DNA of 64,000 nucleotides, taken from Streptomyces silvae. Its GTDB lineage: Bacteria; Actinomycetota; Actinomycetes; Streptomycetales; Streptomycetaceae. Shown here one piece after another: positions 38,619 to 46,362 of the stretch. How positions within the stretch are numbered: position 1 is the stretch's first letter; every line of letters starts with the position of its first letter. Location of the stretch: the NCBI RefSeq assembly GCF_016745505.1, contig NZ_JAERUC010000016.1:1-64000 (forward strand), written 5' to 3'. Made by a program: the position numbers and the translations under genes. Under the pieces are notes generated by a model. It had not been told where the DNA came from. It saw only the letters and a list, made by a program, of their open reading frames with translations, and made no database searches.

Positions 38619-39386
38619 TCAGCTGGTGCGGCCCTTCGCGTCGAACGCCTTCATCCGGTCGAGGACCCCGTCGGCGGTGGGGTTCAGCATCTGGTCGACG
38701 ACCGCGCCGTCCGCGAGGAAGACCACGCGGTCCGCGTAGGAGGCGGCCACCGGGTCGTGGGTCACCATGACCACGGTCTGGCCGAGTTCGCGCACCGAGT
38801 TGCGCAGGAAGCCGAGGACCTCGGCGCCGGAGCGGGAGTCGAGGTTGCCGGTCGGCTCGTCACCGAAGATGATCTCCGGCTGCGAGGCCAGGGCGCGGGC
38901 GACCGCCACGCGCTGCTGCTGGCCGCCGGAGAGCTCCGTGGGGCGGTGCTTCAGCCGCTCGGAGAGGCCCACCATGTCGATGACCTTCTGGAGCCAGGCC
39001 GCGTCGGGCTTGCGCCCGGCGATGTCCATGGGGAGGGTGATGTTCTCCAGCGCGGTCAGCGTGGGCAGCAGGTTGAAGGCCTGGAAGATGAAGCCGATCT
39101 TGTCCCGGCGCAGCTTGGTGAGCTGCTTGTCCTTCAGCGTCCCGAGCTCGGTCTCGCCGATGCGTACGGAACCGCTGCTGAAGCTGTCGAGGCCGGCCAC
39201 GCAGTGCATCAGCGTGGACTTCCCGGAGCCCGACGGGCCCATGATCGCCGTGAACTCCCCCTGCGGGAAGTCGACGGTCACGCGGTCGAGGGCGACCACC
39301 TGGGTCTCACCCGCGCCGTAGACCTTCGACAGCTCCGTCGCGCGGGCGGCGACCGCGGTGGTGCGGTGAACGGTGGTGGTGGTCAC
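38619..39386 (-). CDS. ABC transporter ATPase, MacB/LolD-like
   Basis: 255 residues from GTG with AGGAG eight bases upstream. Walker A GPSGSGKST, FQAFNLLPTLTALENI, LSGGQQQRVAVARAL, IIFGDEPTG and MVTHDP are intact and nearly identical to the ATPase at 8.2-9.0 kb, whose C-terminal DRMKxFDARGRTS ending is also shared (here DRMKAFDAKGRTS). The two modules are clear paralogues. An inverted repeat at 39512-39535 may control it. Confidence 0.92.
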   Translation of the reverse strand: MTTTTVHRTTAVAARATELSKVYGAGETQVVALDRVTVDFPQGEFTAIMGPSGSGKSTLMHCVAGLDSFSSGSVRIGETELGTLKDKQLTKLRRDKIGFIFQAFNLLPTLTALENITLPMDIAGRKPDAAWLQKVIDMVGLSERLKHRPTELSGGQQQRVAVARALASQPEIIFGDEPTGNLDSRSGAEVLGFLRNSVRELGQTVVMVTHDPVAASYADRVVFLADGAVVDQMLNPTADGVLDRMKAFDAKGRTS

Positions 39387-39511
39387 AGGGGTACTCCTGG
39401 TTCGAACGGCGTGTTCACGGGGACCCCTCCATCCTCGCCGCCGTACGGCGCCGGGACGTCAGCCCTCGTGCCCGTTCGCGGGGCCCCCTTGAGTCGCACC
39501 CGCCGGGCGCC

Positions 39512-39535
39512 GGTGTAGTCCTGAGGTAGGACACC
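39512..39535 (-). promoter_or_regulatory. Imperfect inverted repeat upstream of ABC pair
   Basis: GGTG-TAG-TCCT (39512-39522) opposes AGGACACC (39528-39535) around a GAGGT core. On the minus strand it stands about 126 bases before the ATPase start. It looks like a response-regulator site, but that is a guess. The rest of the 171-base gap shows nothing else. Confidence 0.3.
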
Positions 39536-39557
39536 GACCCTGAGCCGGGCCGGGACC

Positions 39558-40577
39558 TCAGCGGGGCGGGGCGGTGGATCCGCGGGGCACCAGGCGGGCC
39601 GCCGCGTCCTCGAAGCCGGGGGCCGATCCGTCGGCCACCATCGCCAGCAGCGTACGGGCCGCGTGGCTGCCGTACGCGGGGATGTCCCTGCTCAGCGCGG
39701 TCAGCGGGGGCCGCACGACGCGGGAGAGCTGGGAGTCGTCCCAGGCGACGAGCGAGAGGTCGGCGGGGACGTCCAGGCCCATCTCCTGGGCGACGGAGAG
39801 ACCGGCGACGGCCATGATGTCGTTGTCGTAGATGACGGCGGTCGGCCGCGTGGCCGAGCTGATCAGCCGGCGGGTGGCGTGCGCCCCCTCCTCGCCGGAG
39901 TAGTCGGTGTGGACCACCACCGGTTCGTCCAGGCCGAGTCCGGCGCTGATCTCGCGCTGCGCGCGGTCGCGCAGCTGGGTGTGGATCAGCTCGGGCAGCC
40001 CGGCGACCCGGGCGACCGAGCGGTGCCCGAGCGCGGCCAGGTACGTCAGGGTGTCGCGCAGGGCCGCCGAGTCGTCCGACCACACGGGGGTGAGGGTGCC
40101 GGCCGCCGAGGGGTGGCCGATCACGACGGCGGGCATGCCCAGCTCGGCGATGCCCTCGATGCGCGGATCGGGGGAGCGCACATCGGCGAGGAACACCCCG
40201 TCCACCCGGCCCTCGCCCCACCAGCGGCGGTACATCTCCAGCTCCTGCGCCGGGTCGGTGACGACCTGGAGGAGCAGGGCGCAGCCCCGGGCGGACAGCT
40301 CGGTCTCGATGCCGCTGATCAGCTCCATGAAGAACGGCTCGACCCCGAGCATCCTGGCCGGCCTGGACAGCGCGAGCCCCACGGTGTCGGCCCGGGCGTG
40401 GGTGAGGGCGCGGGCCGCGCTGTTGGGGCGCCAGCCGATCTCCTGCGCGATGGCCTTGATGGAGGCGCGGGTCGCGGGGGAGACACCGGGGCGGTCGTTC
40501 AGGGCGTACGACACCGCGACCTTCGAGACCCCGGCGCGGCGCGCGATGTCGGCGATCGTGGGGCGGTGCTTGGACAT
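39558..40577 (-). CDS. LacI-family transcriptional regulator of the oligosaccharide operon
   Basis: 339 residues. HTH at 6-28 (TIADIARRAGVSKVAVSYAL) with the hinge helix NSAARALTHARADTVGLAL (about 52-70), then a periplasmic-binding-like sugar-sensing core (GVEPFFMELISGIE, VIYDNDIMAVAG, PADLSLVAWDDSQLSR). GalR/LacI type, related to CebR in style. ATG at 40577 with GAGGT upstream. It faces the transporter operon; a CebR-like box and an AACCGG inverted repeat lie in the gap, so it probably represses both itself and the operon until a sugar binds. Confidence 0.9.
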   Translation of the reverse strand: MSKHRPTIADIARRAGVSKVAVSYALNDRPGVSPATRASIKAIAQEIGWRPNSAARALTHARADTVGLALSRPARMLGVEPFFMELISGIETELSARGCALLLQVVTDPAQELEMYRRWWGEGRVDGVFLADVRSPDPRIEGIAELGMPAVVIGHPSAAGTLTPVWSDDSAALRDTLTYLAALGHRSVARVAGLPELIHTQLRDRAQREISAGLGLDEPVVVHTDYSGEEGAHATRRLISSATRPTAVIYDNDIMAVAGLSVAQEMGLDVPADLSLVAWDDSQLSRVVRPPLTALSRDIPAYGSHAARTLLAMVADGSAPGFEDAAARLVPRGSTAPPR

Positions 40578-40589
40578 GCGACCTCGCTT

Positions 40590-40610
40590 AACCGGTTCGT
40601 GTTCAACCGG
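40590..40610. promoter_or_regulatory. Inverted repeat, possible autoregulatory operator
   Basis: AACCGGTT (40590-40597, perfect palindrome with central CG) followed by a second AACCGG (40605-40610) lies 13 bases before the LacI start. Central CG palindromes are typical LacI targets. Confidence 0.45.
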
Positions 40611-40689
40611 CATCCTAGCCGCAGCCCCCTGACCTCTGTCTTCCCCCGGGCGGTCCAGACCTCTGCGGGAACCCGGGAAAAAACTGGAA

Positions 40690-40703
40690 TGGGAGCGCTC
40701 CCG
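40690..40703 (+). promoter_or_regulatory. CebR-like operator box
   Basis: TGGGAGCGCTCCCG matches 13 of 14 bases of the known CebR box TGGGAGCGCTCCCA, which controls cello-oligosaccharide genes in streptomycetes. It ends five bases before the -35 of the operon promoter. Confidence 0.75.
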
Positions 40704-40708
40704 CTCCC

Positions 40709-40737
40709 TTGACACGATTCCGGGGCGCCCATACCTT
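40709..40737 (+). promoter_or_regulatory. Promoter of the oligosaccharide operon
   Basis: TTGACA (40709-40714), a 17-base spacer and TACCTT (40732-40737), a near-ideal housekeeping promoter. Start near 40744, leader about 56 bases. Confidence 0.75.
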
Positions 40738-40799
40738 CACGGCACTTACCCGGTTCAGTAACTCCGCTCGGCAGGGACGGCGGGGGAGAAGGAGGGGCT

Positions 40800-42533
40800 A
40801 TGGGTACGCGTACCCGGCTGCGGGTCACGACCGCACTCGCCGTGTTCACACTCGCCGCGACCGCGTGCACGGGAGGCGGCTCGGGGGCGGGCGGCACCGG
40901 CGGCACGGCCGGCAAGGGCGGCTCGCTGCCGCGCAACGAGACGCTCTACACGACCGGCACCCAGTGGGGGCCTCCGGCCAACTACAACCCGCTGCGCAAC
41001 TGGGACCACGCGACCGGCACCAAGGGACTGGTCTACGAGACCCTGTTCCACTTCGACCCGGACGAGGGCAAGCTGACGCCCTGGCTCGCCGAGTCGGGCA
41101 GCTGGACCGACGACAAGACGTACGAGGTGAAGCTGCGCACGGGCATCACCTGGGCCGACGGCAAGCCGCTGACCGCGAAGGACGTGGCGTACTCCTACGG
41201 CCTCGGCAAGATCGAGGCGTCCGCCTTCCACTCACTGTGGAGCTGGCTGTCCGACGCGAAGGCGGTGGACGACACCACGGTCCGCTTCACCTTCAAGGAG
41301 GCCCGCTACCAGGAGTGGGACTACACCCTCTACGGCCAGCCGGTCGTCCCCGAGCACATCTGGGGCTCGCGCACCGACGAGGACGTCCTCAACGGGGTCA
41401 ACGACAAGCCGGTCGGCACCGGGGCGTACAAGCTGAGGAGCAAGACCCAGGACCGGGTCGTCTGGGAGCGGCGCGACGACTGGTGGGGGACGAAGGCGCT
41501 GAGCATGACGCCGGCGCCCCGCTACATCGTCGACGTCTCCAACCCGAGCAACGAGGTCGTCATCGGCCAGCTGGGCCAGGGCCAGCTGGACCTCAGCAAC
41601 AACTTCCTGCCGGGTGCCTCCTCGCTGATCAAGAGCAAGAAGGTCGTGTCGTACTACGACAAGGCCCCCTACATGCTCTCGGCCAACACCGCCTGGCTGG
41701 TGCCCAACACCACCAAGAAGCCGATGGACGACGCCGCCTTCCGCCGGGCGCTCGCCGCGTCCGTCGACACCGGGAAGATCGTCAAGGGTGTGTACGGCGA
41801 GCTGGTCAAGCCCGCCTCGCCGACCGGTCTGCTGCCGCAGTGGGAGCAGTTCGAGGACAAGGCCCTCATCGCGGAGAAGGGCTTCACGCACGACCCCGCC
41901 GCGGCGAAGAAGGAGCTGGCGGAAGCGGGCTACAAGGACACGAACGGCGACGGTTTCGTCGAGAACAAGGACGGCTCCGCCCTGAGCCTGAAGCTCGCCG
42001 TGCCCTCGGGCTGGACCGACTGGATGGAGGCGGCCAAGGTCATCGCCGCCGGGGCCAAGGACGCGGGCATCAAGGTCACCACCGAGTTCCCCGACCAGAA
42101 CGCCCTGAACGAGCGGCGCGGCAAGGGTGACTTCGACCTCGTCATCAACAACGAGCGCCAGCTGTCCAACACCCCCTGGACGTACTACGACTACATCTTC
42201 CAGCTGCCGGTCCAGAAGCAGCAGAACACGGTCAACTTCGGGCGTTACGAGAACGAGGAGGCCTGGAAGCTGGTGCAGAAGCTGGGCGGGGTCAAGACCG
42301 ACGACACGGCCGGAATGAAGGCCGCCGTCTCGAAGATCCAGGACATCCAGCTCACCGAGATGCCCCTCATCCCGCTCTGGTACAACGGCCTCTGGTCGCA
42401 GTCCACCACCGGGACCTGGACGAACTGGCCGTCGGACGCCGAGGGTGCCCCGAAGGCGGCGCCGGCCCTGTGGCGCAACTGGCTGGAGATGGGCGGCTTC
42501 GAGACGCTCACGCAGCTGAAGCCCGCCAAGTAA
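40800..42533 (+). CDS. Lipoprotein substrate-binding protein, SBP_bac_5 family
   Basis: 577 residues. Signal peptide with lipobox ending TAC (Cys23), then a Gly-rich linker and a cluster-C (SBP_bac_5) binding protein, with LYTTGTQWGPPANYNPL near 50 and AESGSWTDDKTYEVKLRTGITW near 95 (in parts). This family takes dipeptides or nickel in many bacteria, but Thermotoga and Pyrococcus relatives bind cellobiose and mannobiose. The coupled beta-mannosidase and CebR-type box favour a beta-linked oligosaccharide here. ATG with AAGGAGG. Confidence 0.88.
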   Translation: MGTRTRLRVTTALAVFTLAATACTGGGSGAGGTGGTAGKGGSLPRNETLYTTGTQWGPPANYNPLRNWDHATGTKGLVYETLFHFDPDEGKLTPWLAESGSWTDDKTYEVKLRTGITWADGKPLTAKDVAYSYGLGKIEASAFHSLWSWLSDAKAVDDTTVRFTFKEARYQEWDYTLYGQPVVPEHIWGSRTDEDVLNGVNDKPVGTGAYKLRSKTQDRVVWERRDDWWGTKALSMTPAPRYIVDVSNPSNEVVIGQLGQGQLDLSNNFLPGASSLIKSKKVVSYYDKAPYMLSANTAWLVPNTTKKPMDDAAFRRALAASVDTGKIVKGVYGELVKPASPTGLLPQWEQFEDKALIAEKGFTHDPAAAKKELAEAGYKDTNGDGFVENKDGSALSLKLAVPSGWTDWMEAAKVIAAGAKDAGIKVTTEFPDQNALNERRGKGDFDLVINNERQLSNTPWTYYDYIFQLPVQKQQNTVNFGRYENEEAWKLVQKLGGVKTDDTAGMKAAVSKIQDIQLTEMPLIPLWYNGLWSQSTTGTWTNWPSDAEGAPKAAPALWRNWLEMGGFETLTQLKPAK

Positions 42534-42622
42534 GAGGGACCGCCGACTCCATGACCGCTCCGCCGTGCGCGCCCACCTGACCGTGCGCGCGCGGCGGGTC
42601 TCTCCACCAGGGGAGCACACCC

Positions 42623-43618
42623 TTGCGCCGCTACTTCGCCCGCAAACTCCTCATCTACGGACTGACGTTCGTCGTCGCCGTCACCGTCAACTGGATGATC
42701 CCGCGCTTCATGCCCGGCGACCCCGTCTCCGCCATGGTCGCCCGCGCCCGTGTCTCGCAGCCCGAGGCCGCCGAGGCGATGCGCACCTACTACAACAACC
42801 TGTTCGGCTTCGACGAGCCGCTCTGGCAGCAGTACCTGCACTTCTGGGGCGCGCTGCTCCAGGGCGACTTCGGGATCTCCATCTTCGTCTTCCCCACGCC
42901 CGTCGGTGACGTCCTGCTCGACGCGCTGCCGTACACGCTCGGCCTGATGATCCCGGCCGTCCTGCTCAGCTGGTTCGTGGGCAACTGGATCGGCGCGCTG
43001 TCCGCCCGCCGCAAGGTCCTCGACAACACGGTGCTGCCGGCCGGCTATCTGCTGACGGCCATGCCGTACATGTGGATCGCCGTCATCCTCGCCTGGGCGC
43101 TGGGTGCGAAGGCCGGCTGGTTCCCCATATCCGGGGGCTACAGCCTGGACATCCAGCCCGGCTGGAACGGCGACTTCGTGCTGGACGCGCTGCACCACTG
43201 GGTGCTGCCGTTCCTCTCACTGTTCCTCGTCGCGCTCGGCGGCTGGGCCATCGGCATGCGCAACATGATCATCTACGAGCTGGAGTCGGACTACTCCTCG
43301 TACCTCTCGGCCCTCGGGGCGCCCCAGCGGCTCATCCGCCGCTACGCGTTCCGCAACGCCGTCCTGCCCCAGGTCACCGGGCTGGCGCTCCAGCTCGGGG
43401 TGCTGGTCGCCGGGGCGCTCGTCACCGAGATCGTCTTCGCCTATCCGGGGCTCGGCTCACTGATCCTGGCCGCGATCCAGAACCAGGACTTCTTCCTGCT
43501 CCAGGGCGCCTTCCTGTTCATCGTCATCGGCGTGCTGATCGCCAACTTCCTCATCGACATCGTGTACGTCGTCGTCGACCCCCGTACCCGTACGGGCATG
43601 GCAGGAGGCACGTCATGA
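42623..43618 (+). CDS. ABC permease, DppB/OppB-like
   Basis: 331 residues from TTG with GGGGAG upstream. Six helices; the N-terminal signature FARKLLIYGLTFVVAVTVNWMI with PRFMPGDPVS is classic for the first Opp/Dpp permease, and the EAA loop reads YSSYLSALGAPQRLIRRYAFRNAVLP (near 240). ATGA overlap with the next gene. Forms the membrane channel with its partner. The other genes assign its role. Confidence 0.92.
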   Translation: MRRYFARKLLIYGLTFVVAVTVNWMIPRFMPGDPVSAMVARARVSQPEAAEAMRTYYNNLFGFDEPLWQQYLHFWGALLQGDFGISIFVFPTPVGDVLLDALPYTLGLMIPAVLLSWFVGNWIGALSARRKVLDNTVLPAGYLLTAMPYMWIAVILAWALGAKAGWFPISGGYSLDIQPGWNGDFVLDALHHWVLPFLSLFLVALGGWAIGMRNMIIYELESDYSSYLSALGAPQRLIRRYAFRNAVLPQVTGLALQLGVLVAGALVTEIVFAYPGLGSLILAAIQNQDFFLLQGAFLFIVIGVLIANFLIDIVYVVVDPRTRTGMAGGTS

Positions 43619-44520
43619 GCACACTGCCCGACCCGGCGCCCGAGGCGCCCTCCGCCGAGGTGCCCGTGGCCAAGCCCGGCCGCGAGTCGCTGCACTACGC
43701 GGTGCGCAACCCCAAGCTGATCATCGGCGTGACCCTGGTCCTGATCCTGCTCGCGATCGGCGTCGTCGGACCGATGCTGCTCGACAGCGGCAACCCCAAC
43801 GAGTACGTCGGCCCGCAGGCGGCCGCGCCGGACGGCACGTACTGGATGGGCACCACCACCTTCGGCCAGGACGTGTACGCGCAGTTCGTGCACGGGCTGC
43901 GCGCGACCTTCCTGGTGGGCGTCGTCGGCGGGGCCATCGCCGCCGTCATCGCCATGGTCGTCGGCTTCCTCGCCGGCTACCGGGGCGGAGTCACCGACGA
44001 GATCCTCAACATGCTCACCAACGTCGTCCTGGTGATCCCCGCCCTCGCCGTCCTGCTGATCATCAACGCCTACATGGGGGTGCGCAGCGTCGCCGTGCAG
44101 GGCCTGTTCATCGGCCTGACCTCGTGGCCCTGGGCGGCCCGCGCGATCCGGGCGCAGACGTTCTCCCTGCGGACCCGGGAGTTCGTGGACCTGGCCCGGC
44201 TCAGCGGCAGCGGCACCTGGCGGATCGTGTTCCGCGAGATCGCGCCCAACATGAGCTCGTACCTCTTCATGATGTTCATCCTGCTCTTCGGCGGGTCCAT
44301 CCTCATCGCCTCCTCGCTGGACTTCATCGGACTCGGCCCGACCGAGGGCGTCTCGCTCGGCCTGATGCTCCAGAGCGCCCAGCAGTGGAGCGCGCTCCAG
44401 CTCGGCATGTGGTGGTGGTTCATCCCGCCGGGGGCGGGGATCACCGCGATCGTCGGCGCGCTCTACGTCGCCAACGTGGGCCTCGACGAGGTCTTCAACC
44501 CGAAGTTGAGGGAGTCCTGA
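43615..44520 (+). CDS. ABC permease, DppC/OppC-like
   Basis: 301 residues. Hydrophilic head of about 35 residues, then six helices; the OppC N-terminal region and the DPDGTYWMGTT-like segment (APDGTYWMGTTTFGQDVYAQ) are visible, with EAA loop REFVDLARLSGSGTWRIVFREIAPN. Overlaps the first permease by four bases and ends four bases before the first ATPase gene. Second half of the membrane channel. Confidence 0.92.
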   Translation: MSTLPDPAPEAPSAEVPVAKPGRESLHYAVRNPKLIIGVTLVLILLAIGVVGPMLLDSGNPNEYVGPQAAAPDGTYWMGTTTFGQDVYAQFVHGLRATFLVGVVGGAIAAVIAMVVGFLAGYRGGVTDEILNMLTNVVLVIPALAVLLIINAYMGVRSVAVQGLFIGLTSWPWAARAIRAQTFSLRTREFVDLARLSGSGTWRIVFREIAPNMSSYLFMMFILLFGGSILIASSLDFIGLGPTEGVSLGLMLQSAQQWSALQLGMWWWFIPPGAGITAIVGALYVANVGLDEVFNPKLRES

Positions 44521-44524
44521 CGAC

Positions 44525-45469
44525 ATGACCCTGACCGTCAACGATCTGCGGGTCCACTACCGCACGCTGCGTGGCGAGGTCCGGGCCCTGGACGGCGTCG
44601 GCTTCGACCTGGCGGACGGCGAGATCCTGGGCCTGGCGGGCGAGTCCGGCTGCGGCAAGACCACCCTGGGCAAGTCCCTCATCCGGCTCGACGGCCGGAT
44701 GCGGCACGTGGGCGGCACCGTGACGCTGGACGGCGACGAACTGCCGCTCTCCGACGACCGGGCGATGAACGCCTACCGCTTCCACAAGATCTCACTCGTG
44801 CCCCAGTACTCGATGAGCGCGCTCAACCCGACCCGCCGCATCGGCCGCATGATCCGCGAGCTCCTCGCCTCCCGGGGCGTCACCGTGGACACGGACGAGC
44901 TCCACCGGCGGCTCGCCCTGGTCGGCCTGGAACGCGACGTCCTGGACCGCTATCCGATCGAGCTGTCCGGGGGAATGAAGCAGCGCGCCGTCATGGTGAT
45001 CTCCACGCTGCTCGACCCGTCCGTCCTCATCGCCGACGAGGTCACCTCGGCCCTGGACGTCTCCAACCAGCAGGCGGTCGTGGGCGCCCTCACGGGGCTC
45101 CGCGACAAGGGCCTGGTCACCAGCATGATCTTCGTGACCCACGACCTCGGACTGACCTCGCACATCGCCGACTCGATCATGGTGATGTACGCGGGCAAGC
45201 TCGCCGAGAAGGCCCCCACGAGGACGCTCACGACCGAGCCCCGCCACCCGTACACGAAGATGCTGATCGGCTCGCTGCCCCAGGTAGGCGCCCGCTACAA
45301 GGACAAACCGCTCAGCGGCATCGAGGGCTCCCCGCCCTCCCTGCTCAACCCGCCGCTCGGCTGCCGCTTCCGCGACCGCTGCCCGCTCGCCGACGCCCGG
45401 TGCGCCGAGGAGCCGCCCGTCGTCGAGATCGCCCCCCGCCACTCCGTCGCATGCTGGAAGGCGGCCTGA
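44525..45469 (+). CDS. ABC ATPase, DppD/OppD-like
   Basis: 314 residues. Walker A GESGCGKTT (about 41-49), LSGGMKQR signature, Walker B VLIADEVTSALD and the H-loop VTHD. The C-terminal oligopeptide/dipeptide extension is present (GSLPQVGARYKDKPLSGIEGSPPS, CRFRDRCPLADARCAEEPP) with four Cys that may bind Fe-S or Zn. Its stop overlaps the next start by one base (TGATG). Having its own ATPases, the transporter does not need the shared MsiK used by CUT1 sugar systems. Confidence 0.92.
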   Translation: MTLTVNDLRVHYRTLRGEVRALDGVGFDLADGEILGLAGESGCGKTTLGKSLIRLDGRMRHVGGTVTLDGDELPLSDDRAMNAYRFHKISLVPQYSMSALNPTRRIGRMIRELLASRGVTVDTDELHRRLALVGLERDVLDRYPIELSGGMKQRAVMVISTLLDPSVLIADEVTSALDVSNQQAVVGALTGLRDKGLVTSMIFVTHDLGLTSHIADSIMVMYAGKLAEKAPTRTLTTEPRHPYTKMLIGSLPQVGARYKDKPLSGIEGSPPSLLNPPLGCRFRDRCPLADARCAEEPPVVEIAPRHSVACWKAA

Positions 45470-46362
45470 TGCTGACCCTCGACCGTGTCACCAAGACCTT
45501 CCGGGCCGGCGCCTTCGGCGGCGGCTCCACCACCGCCGTCGACCGGGTCTCCTTCGAGGCGGCCCCCGGCGAACTGGTCTCGCTCATCGGCGAGAGCGGC
45601 AGCGGGAAGTCCACCATCGGCCGCATGGTCCTCGGCCTCACCCGGGCCAGCTCCGGCAGCCTCACCCTGGACGGCGAACAGGTCCGGCCGGGCAAGGACT
45701 TCTACCGCCGGGTCCAGGGCGTCTTCCAGGACCCCTTCAGCTGCTACAACCCCGTCTTCAAGGCCGACCGCGTCTTCGCCCTCGTCCGCCGCGCCTACCA
45801 CCCGGGCGTCCCGGACAAGGAGTGGGCCGACCGCGTGGAGAAGGCCGTACGGGACGTACGCCTGGACCCCGGGCAGGTGCTCGGCCGCTACCCGCACCAG
45901 CTCAGCGGCGGCCAGCTCCAGCGCCTGCTGATCGCCCGCGCCCTCCTGCTCGACCTGCGTTTCCTGGTCGCCGACGAGATCACCAGCATGCTCGACGCCT
46001 CCACCCGCATCGATGTGCTCAACCTCCTCGCCGGCCTCAAGGAACGCGGCCTCGGCGTCCTCTACATCACCCACGACCTCTCGCTGGGCACCTACCTCGC
46101 CGAGCGGACCGTGGTGCTGAGGAACGGCCGGGTCGTCGAGCGGGGCGACACCCAGAAGGTCTTCGGCAACCCGCTCCACCCCTACACCCGCACCCTCCTT
46201 GCCGCCGTGCCCCGGCTCAACGAGCCCTGGACGTCCGCCGAACCCGTGGAGGTCTGCGCCTTCCACGAGGGAGGCGCGCCGGACACCGACCTGTACGAGA
46301 CCGAGCCGGACCACTTCGTCGCCTGCGCCGGACTCCCCGACTGCGGAAGGACCTCCGCGTGA
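45469..46362 (+). CDS. ABC ATPase, DppF/OppF-like
   Basis: 297 residues from the ATG at 45469; a longer frame upstream is shadow. Walker A GESGSGKST, then FQDPFSCYNPV, LSGGQLQR, FLVADEITSMLD and ITHDLSLGTY. The shorter C terminus than DppD is usual for the F subunit. Partner ATPase of the same transporter; GTGA overlap with the GH2 gene. Confidence 0.92.
   Translation: MLTLDRVTKTFRAGAFGGGSTTAVDRVSFEAAPGELVSLIGESGSGKSTIGRMVLGLTRASSGSLTLDGEQVRPGKDFYRRVQGVFQDPFSCYNPVFKADRVFALVRRAYHPGVPDKEWADRVEKAVRDVRLDPGQVLGRYPHQLSGGQLQRLLIARALLLDLRFLVADEITSMLDASTRIDVLNLLAGLKERGLGVLYITHDLSLGTYLAERTVVLRNGRVVERGDTQKVFGNPLHPYTRTLLAAVPRLNEPWTSAEPVEVCAFHEGGAPDTDLYETEPDHFVACAGLPDCGRTSA

Noticed and set aside
35868..39518. 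1216-codon plus-strand frame opposite the second ABC pair
   Set aside because: Shadow; contains no recognisable fold.
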